Position numbers and translations under genes: made by a program | In this document: positions 24,263 through 35,017 of the stretch, piece after piece | Layout of the letters: the number at the start of each line of letters is the position of its first letter | Position numbering within the stretch: position 1 is the first letter of the stretch | The notes under the pieces: model-generated | Told to the model about the DNA's origin: nothing | The model's input: only the letters and a program-made list of their open reading frames with translations | The model's database searches: none | NCBI GenBank assembly: GCA_032433765.1 | Contig: JAVIAB010000059.1 | Location: 56,517,103-56,581,102 of the forward strand | Direction of reading: 5' to 3' | DNA: 64,000 bases | Source: Megaustenia siamemsis | Taxonomy: Eukaryota > Mollusca > Gastropoda > Stylommatophora > Ariophantidae

Positions 24263-24590
24263 AAATAATCTTAACAGAGTGCTTTTCGCAAACAATGAAA
24301 TGATTAGTTGTTCATTATTCAACATGGTCCCATTATCGTTCTATGCACTTATATCAGCACTTGGTAGTGGCACATATACTGAATGGAAAGAATCACTTCG
24401 AAATGGTACGCGGCCATACATACACCGGTCGCTGAACCTCATTGTCGTTTACGAACTTCTTTGCATATAGAGTGTGCCCTTCAGCGAACGAAAGACGTGG
24501 AAATCGGACGCACGAAGATGGGCGAGTACAGAGAGTGTGTGTTACACTCACACCGCAGCTCATCAATAATCTTCACTGTTGCTGTTGCAA
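24263..24590. other. Unassigned stretch
   Basis: No gene recognised between LINE-b and the 69-bp array. Confidence 0.35.
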
Positions 24591-24591
24591 C

Positions 24592-25253
24592 GTGTGGCCT
24601 ACAATGTTGTGGAGGTGACGTGGTCCCGCTGTCAACAATCCACACAGTTTCTGGTAGCTAGCTGGTCTCACAATGTCGTGGAGGTGACATACTCCTGTTG
24701 TCAACAATCCACACAGCTTCTGGTAGCTAGTTGGTCTCACAATGTCGTGGAGGTGACATACTCCCGCTGTCAACAATCCACGCAACTTCTGGTAGCTAGC
24801 TGGTCTCACAATGTCGTGGAGGTGACATACTCCTGTTGTCAACAATCCACACAGTTTCTGGTAGCTAGCTGGTCTCACATTGTCGTGGGGGTGACATACT
24901 CCCGCTGTCAACAATCCACACAGTTTCTGGTATCTAGCTGGCCTCACAATGTCGTGGGGGTGACATACTCCCGCTGTCAACAATCCACACAGCTTCTGGT
25001 ATCTAGCTGGTCTCACATTGTCGTGGGGGTCACATACTCCCGCTGTCAACAATCCACGCAACATATGGTAGCTAGCTGGCCTCGCAATGTCGTGGAGGTG
25101 ACATACTCCTGCTGTCAACAATCCACACAGCTTCTGGTAGCTAGCTGGCCTCACATTGTCGTGGAGGTGACATACTCCTGCTGTCAACAATCCACACAGC
25201 TTCTGGTAGCTAGCTGGCCTCACATTGTCGTGGAGGTGACATACTCCCGCTGA
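24592..25253. repeat. 69-bp minisatellite, about 9.5 units
   Basis: 69-bp units with ggtctcacaatgtcgtggag at 24664 and 24733. The period is divisible by three, so frames 24573-25412 (minus) and 24579-25253 (plus) are open across the array. I do not regard them as genes. Confidence 0.95.
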
Positions 25254-25439
25254 AGGTTTCAGTAATGGACACTGGTCACAGTGCTTCCTCTGGGCATGTT
25301 GAGCTCTGAGCTCGGTCTCTTGTGATCGCAAAATGAATGTCAAGATGGCTTTGCCTGTATGTAGTAGCACCAATAACTTCTTTTCTGTGTTGTGGACCTT
25401 GTGTGGCACCAATCCATATCTTATCTATTTTATCGCGGC

Positions 25440-25860
25440 AAGTTTTTCTTTTAAATCTTATTTCTGTTCGTCAGCTTTCACCTCTGGCAAAGTTCCTAGA
25501 GACTAGGAACTGAATGTTGAGTGTTTAATTAGCTTTTGTCTGGTAACCGTGTTCACAGGAGCCATTTTGGATTTTAATTCGTTTGCAATGATACCAGGGC
25601 CTTCCATAACAATAACAATAGCAGGAGCCTCTGCACAGGCAGATAACTCCGTCTTCGGAGATGCTCATATTTTTTTTTCCGTCCATGAGTAAAGGACGTT
25701 AAAAGCCGGGCCTCGCTGCTGAGACCCAGGGTGGTTCCCGCAGAGAGAAGTCATAAAGAAAAATCTCAACTGAGGCAGCTGCGGTTTGAACTCACAACCT
25801 CTCTGTCTCGATATCGGCGTCTTACCTCGATACCACCCAGTCCACCATTCCAGGAAGTAA
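25440..25860 (-). mobile_element. SINE-3 (tRNA-related) plus flanking dispersed repeat
   Basis: The minus strand from 25860 gives a tRNA-like head (GGTATCGAGGTAAGACG, then GTTGTGAGTTCAAACC as B box) and a body with CAGCAGCGAGGCCCGGC. The same element is at 38080-38335 and 41050-41275. The left part (gactaggaactga) also recurs at 41090. Confidence 0.6.
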
Positions 25861-26234
25861 ATGTATACCTTGATCTCATCCACGGTAACTACACGCTGTA
25901 GGAAAGCTTCACCTTCAGCGTCATACTCACCCACATGTGTATCGTTACGATACTTGTCGATTCGACTCTATCAGTTCAGGTATCAATGGCTTTGAGGCCC
26001 ATCATGCAAACCACTTTCTGAACTTTAGTTTGTGAATAATGTAAGCCTAAGTCATTTATTATAAGTTAAGATAACTGCTTCCGCATACCAGACATACAAA
26101 TATGTTGGTCGCACACGTGATTTTATAAACAGCCTATTCAGGTTTCAAATGAAGGACCTTTGCAAATATAATATGTATTCTTTGTTGCATACAGGGTTGT
26201 ACGATGATCGAATAGTTAAGGTTTTTTGTTGTTA

Positions 26235-26455
26235 TTTGGTTATTTGGTTATGGAAGGCCCCGGTATCACTGCAAACGAATTAAAATCCATAATTGCTCAA
26301 CTGCCCGTGCCAGTGGAATCATCCGAATTACTAACTCATCTCCCAAACAAAGAACGGTAACCGTAGTCCCCATCATAGCAGTCTCAGCACACGCCAAAAG
26401 ACATAAGGCGAAACCGCATAGAAAGTGAACACAGCCAACTGTTCCCTGTCATATT
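26235..26455. repeat. Dispersed repeat, partly inverted copy of 25571-25612
   Basis: The segment ggaaggccccggtatcactg (26256) is the reverse complement of ccagggccttccataac sequence at 25590. The region 26370-26440 (agaaagtgaacacagcc) also resembles 33060-33090. It is an unclassified interspersed repeat. Confidence 0.5.
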
Positions 26456-26537
26456 TTTTATTGTATCCTTGCATATTGAGTGGCAATCTACTCAGAGTAA
26501 CCATGGTGAAAACCATGATCAAGCAGGGACAAACTTG

Positions 26538-26559
26538 ATGATGATGATGATGATGATGT

Positions 26560-26601
<42 letters not shown>
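26538..26601. repeat. Short (GAT)n tract
   Basis: About 20 GAT triplets with one GTT interruption. It may be a LINE tail, but no LINE 3' end is recognisable beside it. Confidence 0.9.
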
Positions 26602-27375
26602 GTTTAGCTTTTAAACAATCATTGTACTTATAGTTGTGAATAGACGAAGAAAATGTGAAGACACAGATAGATAGGTAGAGCAATGAACGGAGAGTCTTTG
26701 ACTGTCAGTTTTCAACGACCAGCCATAATCGACGAAATTTATAGAACTAGTTGTCATCATCAATTTCATCCGAACGAATTTGATGACTCCATAAGATAAA
26801 GGAAAGAAGGAAGTAAGGATGGAAGAAAGAAAACATTGAAGAAATGAAAAAAATATAAAGCTAAATTGGGAAGCAAAATGTTGATTAGTAATCAAGTATT
26901 ACACTCATGAGTTTCTTCTCTGGTACAAAACGTCTTCAAAGAGTTAATCATCTGGGTCATATTCGATATCTACAGGCCAGCATACATCCCACTCCTTTTA
27001 GCAATTATTAACGGTTTTTTTTTATTTGTGGTGGAAGGAGAAAACAGGGATGGAGGTTCGTCTTCTTTTAATAATGGCATCCAATCAGATTATGAAACGG
27101 GAGACATTGAATGATTTCTCCGGAAGATTGCTGTCTGTGTGTCCTTGACAAAGCTGCAAGTGAAAATGAAGAGGGGAAAAAAATCCTTAATAATTTTATC
27201 CCAAATATTTTTTGCGTAATTTTAAATGAGTGGTTCTCTACAGTTGGAGAGATACCGCCCATTTTGAAAACGGTAAATTGCTATGACGACGCTAGAATTA
27301 AACAAAGGGGGAGGGGATAAGAAGGATTGGAGTCCGCCATTTGTGATTAACGAGAACATAAAGGTTTTATTGGGT
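26602..27375. other. Unassigned stretch
   Basis: No gene recognised. Frames at 26611-26895 and 27068-27320 lack domains. Confidence 0.4.
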
Positions 27376-27378
27376 AAT

Positions 27379-29605
27379 GAAAATTAGTCGTGAGAGGAAG
27401 AATACTAGTGGTCAGAAAAAGAAAACTAGTGGCAAGAGAAAGAAAACTAGTGGCAAGAGAAAGAAAACTAGTGGTAAGAGAAAGGAAACCAGTCGCCAGA
27501 GAAAGAAAACTGGTGGCAAGAGAAAGGAAACTAGTGGCAAGAAAAAGAAAACTAGTCATGAAAGAAAGAAAACTAGTGGCAACAGAAAGAAAACTAGTCA
27601 TGAGAGAAGAAAACTAGTGGCAAGATAAAGGAAATTAGTCGCGAGAGAAAGAAAACTAGTCACGAGAGAAAGAAAACTAGTGGCAAGACAACGAATACTA
27701 GTCGTGAGAAAAAGAAAACTAGTGGCAAGAGAAAGAAAACTAGTCATGAGTGAAAGAAAACTAGTCATGAAAGAAAAAAAACTAGTCGTGAGAGAAAGAG
27801 AACTGGTCATGAGAGGAAGAAAACTAGTCATGAAAAAAAGAAAACTAGTCATTAGAGAAAGAAAACTAGTCGTGGGAGAAAGTGAACTAGTCTTGAGAGA
27901 AGGAACACTAGTCGTGGGAGAAAGAAAACTAGTCATGAGATAAAGAAAACTAATCATGAGACAAAGAAAACTAGTCATGAGAGAAAGAAAACTAGTCGTG
28001 AGAGAAAGAAAACTAGCAGTAAGAGGAAGTGAACTAGTCGTGAGAGAAAGAAAACTAATGAAAGAAAGAAAACTAGTTGTAAGAGAAAGAAAACTAGTCG
28101 TGACAGAAAAAAACTAGTGGCAAGAGAAAGAAAACTAGTCGTGAGAGAAAGACAACTAGTCGTGAGAGAAAGAAAACTAGTCGTGACAGAAAAAAACTAG
28201 TGGCAAGAGAAAGAATACTAATCACGAGAGAAAGAAAACTAGTCGTGAGAGAAATAAAACTAGTGACAATAGAAAGAAAACTAGTCATGAGAAAAAGAAA
28301 ACAAGTGGCAAGAGAAAGAAAACTAGTCATGAGAGAAAGAAAACTAGTGGCAAGAGAAAGAATACTCTTCGTGTGAAAAAGAAAACTAGTGGCAAGAGAA
28401 AGAAAACTAGTCATGAGAGAAAGAAAACTAGTCACGAGAAAAAGAAAACTAGTGGCAAGACAAAGAATACTAGTCATGAGAAAAAGAAAACTAGTGGCAA
28501 GACAAAGAATACTAGTGAGAAAAAGAAAACTAGTGGCAAGAGAAAGAAAACTAGTCATGAGAGAAAGAAAACTAGTGGCAAGAGAAAGAAAACTAGTCAT
28601 GAGAGAAAGAAAACTGGTGGGAAGAGAAAGAAAACTAGTCATGAGAGAAAGAAAACTAGTGGCAAGAGAAAGATTACTAGTCATGAGTAAAAGAGAACTA
28701 GTGGCAAGAGAAAGAATACTTGTCATGAGAGAAAGAAAACTAGTGGAAAGACAAGGAATACTGGTTGTGAGAAAAAGTAAACTAGTGGCAAGAGAAAGAA
28801 AACTAGTCATGAGAGAAAGAAAACTAGTCACGAGAGAAAGAAAACTAGTCGCGAGAGAAAGAAAACTAGTCGCGAGAGAAAGACAACTAGTCGCGAGAGA
28901 AAGAAAACTAGTCGCGAGAGAAAGAAAACTAGTCGCGAGAGAAAGAAAACTAGTCGCGAGAGAAAGACAACTAGTCGCGAGAGAAAGAAAACTAGTCGCG
29001 AGAGAAAGAAAACTAGTCGCGAGAGAAAGAAAACTAGTCGCGAGAGAAAGAAAACTAGTCACTAGAGAAAGAAAACTAGTCACTAGAGAAAGACAACTAG
29101 TCACGAGAGAAAGAAAACTAGTCGTGAGAGAAATAAAACTGGTCATTAGAGGAAGAAAACTAGTCATGAAAGAAACAAAACTAGTCACTAGAGAATGAAA
29201 ACTAGTCATGGGAGGAAGTGAACTAGTCGTAAGAAAATGAACTATAGTCGTCAGAGAAAGAAAACTAGTCATTAGATAAAGAATACTAGTCGTAAGAGAA
29301 AGAAAACTAATCATGAGAGAAAGAAAACTAGTCGTTAGATAAAGAATACTAGTCGTAAGAGAAAGAAAACTAATCATGAGAGAAAGAAAACTAGTCATTA
29401 GATAAAGAATACTAGTCGTAAGAGAAAGAAAACTAATCATGAGAGAAAGAAAACTAGTCGTTAGAGAAAGAATACTAGTCGTAAGAGAAAGAAAACTAAT
29501 CATGAGAGAAAGAAAACTAGTCGTAAGAGAAAGAATACTAGTCATGAGAGGAAGAAAACTTGTCGTGAGAGAAAGAAAATTAGTCGTGAAAGAAATAAAC
29601 TGTAT
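27379..29605. repeat. 21-bp satellite with ACTAGT core, about 106 units
   Basis: 2.2 kb of 21-bp units (agagaaagaaaactagtcat plus g). The variable part cycles among GGCA, CATG, CGTG, CACG and CGCG forms, and 28840-29060 is a homogenised block of the CGCG form. Each unit carries ACTAGT. Because 21 is a multiple of three, a 508-codon minus-strand frame and several plus-strand frames (Arg/Lys/Leu/Val) are open. I see no start context, signal or domain that would make them genes. Confidence 0.96.
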
Positions 29606-29768
29606 TCGGGTAAAGAGCATTGGATCTCAGAATCTGTACCTAAGAGACATCGAAACCCTACCCTCCAAACTCTAACTGCAGTAATGCGTTATTATTACTT
29701 TACCTCTTACTGTAAGCTATATCATTATTTCATCCTTTCTGAGTTGTATTCTTGATGTTTCAGATCCT

Positions 29769-29779
29769 TGCTCTTATTA
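29769..29779 (+). repeat. TSD of minus LINE-b, left (TGCTCTTATTA)
   Basis: 10 of 11 bases match 30918-30928 (TGCTTTTATTA), bracketing the minus-strand LINE-b copy. Confidence 0.65.
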
Positions 29780-30917
29780 ATCATCATCATTGGGTGCCTT
29801 CTCCGCATCGAAGGTTGGCTACCAGCTCTTACTTTAATGGTGCAGATTGTCATAGGCTGACTTGTCCATCTTTTGAGGTTACTCGTCCATCTTAGTCTTG
29901 GTCTGCCTCTGCCTCTTTTACCTTGTATTTTCCCCTCTAATATTACTTTTATTCGACTGTTGTGTCTTTTAACATGACCAAAAAATTTCATTTGTCTTGC
30001 TCTAATTGTGTTTAGTAATTCTTTTTTTCACCTTTAGTCGTTCTAAAACTTCCTCGTTTGTTTTCTTTTCTTTCCATCCAATTCTACCTATTCTTCTGTA
30101 AATCCACATTCCAAATGCTTCAATTTTCTGTTCTGTTTTCTGGTCTAATGTCCATGTTTCTGCACCATACATGAATATTGAGAAGATGTAACATTTTGCT
30201 ATTCTTAGTTTTAGCCCTGTTTGTTCAAAACAAACGAGGAAATTAGAGAAATCGCCAATCAACCACTAATATCTTCAGTAATAAAGAAAAGACGATGGTC
30301 ATACGTTGGACATGTGATGAGAAGAGATAATAATCGAATAGCAAAGCAAGCCCTCATATGGGAAACAACAGGTAAAAGAAAAAGAGGAAGACCCAGGGAG
30401 ACACTGAGAAGAACATTGATGAGAGAGGCAAGAGCAGCAGGAATCGGCTCCCTCAATGAGATAGAACTGCTTGCACAGAACAGAGACAGATGGCGAGATT
30501 TGATAAAATATCTTTAAAAGAAAACTGCTAGAACAAAAATTCATATAGGAGAAGGTGTATCTTGGTCTACGCCCTATGGGCCGGTTACGGCTCGAAAGGT
30601 CAATAGATAGATAGTTTTAGCCCTAGTGTTATTTGTTTTGATGTTAGTATATTTTTCATGGCATTGAAATTACGTTTTGTCATACCTATTCTTTTATTTA
30701 TTTCAGTTGTACATTTCCCATCACTGGTTATAGTATGTCCCAGGCAGTTGTAGTTCTGAACTGTCTCTAGATGTATTCCTTCAACTTTGATATTTAATTG
30801 TAGGTCGTGAGAATTTCCTTTGTTTATGATCATAGTTTTAGTCTTTTTGATATTCATATCTAGTCCATATTTCTTGCTTGTCATGTTTATCACATTACGC
30901 AATTGTTGTTCAGCAAA
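29780..30917 (-). mobile_element. LINE-b copy, interrupted by LINE-a
   Basis: From its ATG-triplet 3' tail (29780) the minus strand reads the C-terminus (KRGRGRPRLRWTSNLKRW), then FMYGAETWTLDQKTEQ, then (after the nested insert) KVEGIHLETVQNYNCLGHTI and YGLDMNIKKTKT. RT motif C is deleted. It is cut at about 30217/30614 by a LINE-a insertion. Flanked by an 11-bp near-perfect TSD. Confidence 0.88.
30218..30613 (+). mobile_element. LINE-a 3' fragment nested in LINE-b
   Basis: Open frame 30221-30517 encodes a LINE C-terminus (IKKRRWSYVGHVMRRDN, GKRKRGRPRETLRRTL, NRDRWRDLIKYL). It is followed by the LINE-a 3' end GGCTCGAAAGGTCAATAGAT and three GATA units. Host sequence tagttttagccct occurs on both sides (about 30204 and 30611), the TSD made in the LINE-b target. 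Confidence 0.9.
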
Positions 30918-30928
30918 TGCTTTTATTA
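30918..30928 (+). repeat. TSD of minus LINE-b, right (TGCTTTTATTA)
   Basis: Partner of 29769-29779 with one mismatch. Confidence 0.65.
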
Positions 30929-30936
30929 CCGCTGGT

Positions 30937-30947
30937 AATCTGACAGT
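30937..30947 (+). repeat. TSD of plus LINE-b, left (AATCTGACAGT)
   Basis: Exact 11-bp match to 31826-31836. Confidence 0.88.
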
Positions 30948-31825
30948 ATACGACTGATATGTAATTTGTACTGGGAGAAAACAGCAATAATAAAATATAA
31001 TGAAGAGAACTCTACACCCATTGATATAAAAAGAGGTGTAAGACAAAGATGCATCCTATCACCAAGCTTGTTCAATTTATACACTGAGCAAATCTTTAAA
31101 AACATCACTGAGATGCCAGGCCTACAAATTAATAGAAAGATAACCAATAACCTAAGATATGCTGTTGATACTGTACTACTAGCAGAAAATCCTAAAGATC
31201 TACAACAATTACTTAATGAAATAAACATTACAAGCAAAAAATATGCACTAGATATGAATATCAAAGAGACTAAAACTATGATCATAAACAAAGAAAATTC
31301 TCAAGACCTACAATTAAATATCAAAGTTGAAGGAATACATCTAGAGACAGTTCAGAGCTACAACTACCTGGGACATACTATAACCAGTGATTGGAAATGT
31401 ACAACTGAAATAAATAAAAGAATAGGTATGACAAAACGTAATTTCAATGCCATGAAAAATATACTAACATCAAAACAAATAACACCAGGGCTAAAACTAA
31501 GAATAGCAAAATGTTACATCTTCTCAATATTCCTGTATGATGCAGAAACATGGACATTAGACCAGAAAACAGAACAGAAAATTGAAGACTTTGAAATGTG
31601 AATTTATAGAAGAATAGGTAGAAGCCTAATAAAAGTAATATTGGAAGGGAAAATACAAGGAAAAAAGGCAGAGGCAGACCAAGACTAACATGGACGAGTA
31701 ACATCAAAAGATGGACCAAGTCAGCCTATGACAATCTGCACCATCAAAGCAAGAGACAAAGTGGAGTGGCGCTCCATGGTAGCCAACCTTCGATGCCGAG
31801 ATGGCACTCAATGATGATGATGATG
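30948..31825 (+). mobile_element. LINE-b copy, 5'-truncated, long open RT frame
   Basis: Frame 30966-31601 (211 codons) encodes the second half of the reverse transcriptase: KRGVRQRCILSPSLFNLY (motif B), LRYAVDTVLLAEN (motif C with YADD changed to YAVD, so catalytically dead), the LDMNIKETKT region, YNYLGHTITSDWKC, and LYDAETWTLDQ. A stop at 31599 precedes the C-terminal basic part (31620-31800). It ends in five ATG triplets and is flanked by an exact 11-bp TSD. It is head-to-head with the minus LINE-b. Confidence 0.92.
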
Positions 31826-31836
31826 AATCTGACAGT
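31826..31836 (+). repeat. TSD of plus LINE-b, right (AATCTGACAGT)
   Basis: Exact 11-bp match to 30937-30947. Confidence 0.88.
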
Positions 31837-31929
31837 TAAGTGAGTTGTCTATTTGTAGTTGAAACATAATTAAAGTGGACCCAAAAGTCCTTAAGAAATG
31901 ACATGAAAGCGCTCACCAGCTCACACTTC

Positions 31930-32060
31930 AATGCTAGCATCTTCTTCTTTCCTTCCTCAATTGCCTTCCATCTTCAAGAGGAGATGTCATTACTTTGAGT
32001 TTTTCTACTGACCTCACCTGTTATTATATTTTTTAATGCCCCTACTAAGATAATAATACA
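31930..32060 (-). mobile_element. LINE-g-like antisense scrap
   Basis: Wording close to 19680-19760 (cttcttctttccttcctcaa, ttcaagaggagatgtcat). Too short for translation evidence. Confidence 0.45.
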
Positions 32061-32070
32061 CAAATATGAC

Positions 32071-33020
32071 CGACGCTTTGACCTAGGGTTCTCGTATCGG
32101 TGACTCGCTGAGTCACAATTAGTTCTTTCTGTCTCTTATCACGTGGTCGACGCTTTGACCTAGGGTTCTCGTATCGGTGACTCGCTGAGTCACAATTAGT
32201 TCTTTCTGTCTCTTATCACGTGGTCGACGCTTTGACCTAGGGTTCTCGTATCGGTGACTCGCTGAGTCACAATTAGTTCTTTCTGTCTCTTATCACGTGG
32301 TCGACGCTTTGACCTAGGGTTCTCGTATCGGTGACTCGCTGAGTCACAATTAGTTCTTTCTGTCTCTTATCACGTGGTCGACGCTTTGACCTAGGGTTCT
32401 CGTATCGGTGACTCGCTGAGTCACAATTAGTTCTTTCTGTCTCTTATCACGTGGTCGACGCTTTGACCTAGGGTTCTCGTATCGGTGACTCGCTGAGTCA
32501 CAATTAGTTCTTTCTGTCTCTTATCACGTGGTCGACGCTTTGACCTAGGGTTCTCGTATCGGTGACTCGCTGAGTCACAATTAGTTCTTTCTGTCTCTTA
32601 TCACGTGGTCGACGCTTTGACCTAGGGTTCTCGTATCGGTGACTCGCTGAGTCACAATTAGTTCTTTCTGTCTCTTATCACGTGGTCGACGCTTTGACCT
32701 AGGGTTCTCGTATCGGTGACTCGCTGAGTCACAATTAGTTCTTTCTGTCTCTTATCACGTGGTCGACGCTTTGACCTAGGGTTCTCGTATCGGTGACTCG
32801 CTGAGTCACAATTAGTTCTTTCTGCCTCTCATCACGTGGTCGACGCTTTGACCTACGGTTCTCGTATCGGTGACTCGCTGAGTCACAATTAGTTCTTTCT
32901 GCCTCTCATCACGTGGTCGACGCTTTGACCTACGGTTCTCGTATCGGTGACTCGCTGAGTCACAATTAGTTCTTTCTGCCTCTCATCACGTGGCCGACGC
33001 TTTGATCTTAGTGTTCTCGT
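32071..33020. repeat. 77-bp minisatellite, 12 full units
   Basis: 77-bp units (cgacgctttgacctagggtt, ctcgtatcggtgactcgctg, agtcacaattagttctttct and 17 more). Most are identical; the last three share tctgcctctcatcacg and ctacggttctcg variants. Each unit contains the palindrome-like TGACTCGCTGAGTCA. Confidence 0.97.
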
Positions 33021-33780
33021 GGCGACGACAGGTTGTGTTATAGCAAACACAGCACACGTGTCAGCACAGAAAGTGAACGCAGCTAAACCGTCCTTCGTCA
33101 TACGATATCCTCATTCGTAAATCATTTCAACATAGAAACACCATCCGGATGAAAAACACAGCTCTCGGTGTGCACAGAGCACTAAACTCAGTAGCTCCGG
33201 CAGCAAGCCGTACTTGGAATATGAGGAAACTGCAACAAGGAACACTTTTCAGATACAACCTCAACGGTTCCTGCCGCCTATCCGCCATATTGACCGGAAG
33301 AATTGCTAGCTTTTACCTAAATGAAATGAAACAAGCAGAATGATTATAATTTAAATTACCACTATTATTTATTTGATACTGCAAGTATTATTATTATTTT
33401 AGTAATAAAAGTGAGACAGTTAATCATAAAATTTGAGAACCCCTGGTTCTTGCAGAAATGCTAAAAAATATAACATGTTGCCAGATTTTTTTCCAAGCCA
33501 AATCTTTCTGCTAGTCTCGAGCTGCTCTTCAGACAGATATGAGTGAAAATAATTCGGCCAAACTTTTCGGCTCTCTAAATATTGTTCGCTTTCCAAGATA
33601 AACAACAATACCCTCCACCAGATATAAATCTCTTGACAGAACATTCGAGAAATAATTTGAAAACTGTGATTGTTCAAGAAAACTATTTTGGCGCTAAACA
33701 ATAATCTCGTTGAAATATGAGGCGCAGTGGCATATCGTTAGTTGCCAGGTACTGGGGGAAGACAAGTATTGCCCTCTCAT
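33021..33780. other. Unassigned stretch; small unexplained frame 33149-33343
   Basis: A plus-strand frame of 64 codons (33149-33343) begins MKNTALGVHRALNS and has no domain I recognise. It is followed by AT-rich sequence. The start of this block resembles 26370-26440. I do not call a gene. Confidence 0.3.
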
Positions 33781-33781
33781 A

Positions 33782-34015
33782 ATCATCAAGTACCGGGCCT
33801 GCTGGCGTATGTGATGATGTCTCTCCACAATTTTCGATCTCGACAGTTATTTATCATTTCTGTTGCTGACCTTCTGCCAAGCCATTCTCTTAATTAAGCT
33901 GTCTGGTATTTTTTTTCTCTTTTTCCAATCCTCTATCTCTTTCGTCCCTCGATTTTCCCAGTTGTTACAACATATTCCAGTTGTTCTTTTCTCATTACAT
34001 GGCCAAAAATTGCCC
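33782..34015 (-). mobile_element. LINE-d 3' terminal fragment
   Basis: Antisense copy of the last 230 bp of LINE-d (same wording as 1530-1745 and 7180-7395, ending ctcattacatggccaaaa). Confidence 0.82.
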
Positions 34016-34074
34016 TCTAGTAACGTTATAAAAAAAACTTAAATTATAAAAAAGAACTGACTTGTAAACTTTGT

Positions 34075-34330
34075 TTTACAAAGGAAATTAAAATACTATG
34101 GCCACGTCAAAAAAAACAACTGGCTGGAAAGAAAAATATTTGACGGTATCGTTCCTGGGAGACGCATCAGGGGCAGACCAAGAAGCAGGTGGTTTTAAGA
34201 CTTCAAGTAGGCTTTGAAAATAATAACAGAAGATGTGGAGGATCTGGTTATATACTGGAGAGAAATAATAATAAATAAATATTATTATAGAGGGAAACTT
34301 CCTAGGCGATAATTCAGGGAATTATAGAAG
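34075..34330 (+). mobile_element. LINE-h C-terminal fragment
   Basis: The plus-strand translation with one stop reads KLKYYGHVKKNNWLERKIF, then PGRRIRGRPRSRW, a LINE C-terminal signature. A stop follows the GRPR box. It is a short, 5'-truncated copy of a family not seen elsewhere in the window. Confidence 0.7.
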
Positions 34331-34384
34331 GAAGAGGTATGTACTACAGCACTCAGAAAAAAAATGACAAATAAACAACAACAG

Positions 34385-34500
34385 AAAAAAACGAAGGACA
34401 ATATATGGTCCGAAGCAGGATCGAACCCGTACTCCATGGCACTGCGTCATGCCACGAGAAGCCGAACGCTTGGTACACTGCCACTCAGCTAACTAAAAAG
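34385..34500 (-). mobile_element. tRNA-like SINE head (minus)
   Basis: The minus strand reads TAGCTGAGTGGCAGTGTACC (A-box region) and later GTACGGGTTCGATCCTGC (B box). The 40-bp-plus spacing implies a class II (long variable arm) tRNA ancestor. A tail of A-rich sequence lies to the left on the plus strand. Confidence 0.6.
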
Positions 34501-34985
34501 TTAGCTATTGTGAGCAGTGTCTTACGCGAAGGTTTTTCTCATGACTATAGCATAGGGTTCATAGGGTGAAGATCTGGTTATAGGCGAAGATTCTTTCAGA
34601 CGGGCTGAGGTGAATGCAACGTTCTGTAAAGGACATGCAACTTGATGATGATGATAATGAATTTTCTAATTTTTTTTTTTTTATATTTATATTTAGGGTT
34701 TTTATCCAATTTATGGGAACTGCTGGGAGAATTATAGGACAGGACGATAACGATCGCACGGCTAGTGCGATTGTCACTAGGTGTTTACATGAGAGATTAT
34801 ATTTCACATCCGGTAGTAAATCTGTGACCTTACAGTCAAACTCCAATTCTCATGTTTGAGCACATGTTAGGGTAGAAGTGATGAATTCCTTCTTCGGCGT
34901 TCTATTATTATTATTATTTTTATTATTAATATTATTAATATCATTATCATTATGTGTACTACTTTTTAAAAATATTGCGTACTAT
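34501..34985. other. Unassigned stretch
   Basis: No gene recognised. Overlapping short frames on both strands, then an ATT-triplet-rich segment at 34905-34950. Confidence 0.4.
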
Positions 34986-35017
34986 TTTAATTTTTCACCT
35001 GTGAAACGTTCCTCATT

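Noticed and set aside
24573..25412. 279-codon minus and 224-codon plus frames resembling repeat proteins
   Set aside because: 69-bp tandem array, open on both strands because of the period; no start context or domain.
30948..31601. Functional reverse transcriptase
   Set aside because: Motif C is YAVD in place of YADD, and motif A, the N-terminal domains and the endonuclease are missing.
33149..33343. Small host gene (64 codons)
   Set aside because: No domain, homologue or splice context recognisable, and it is neighboured by a dispersed repeat.
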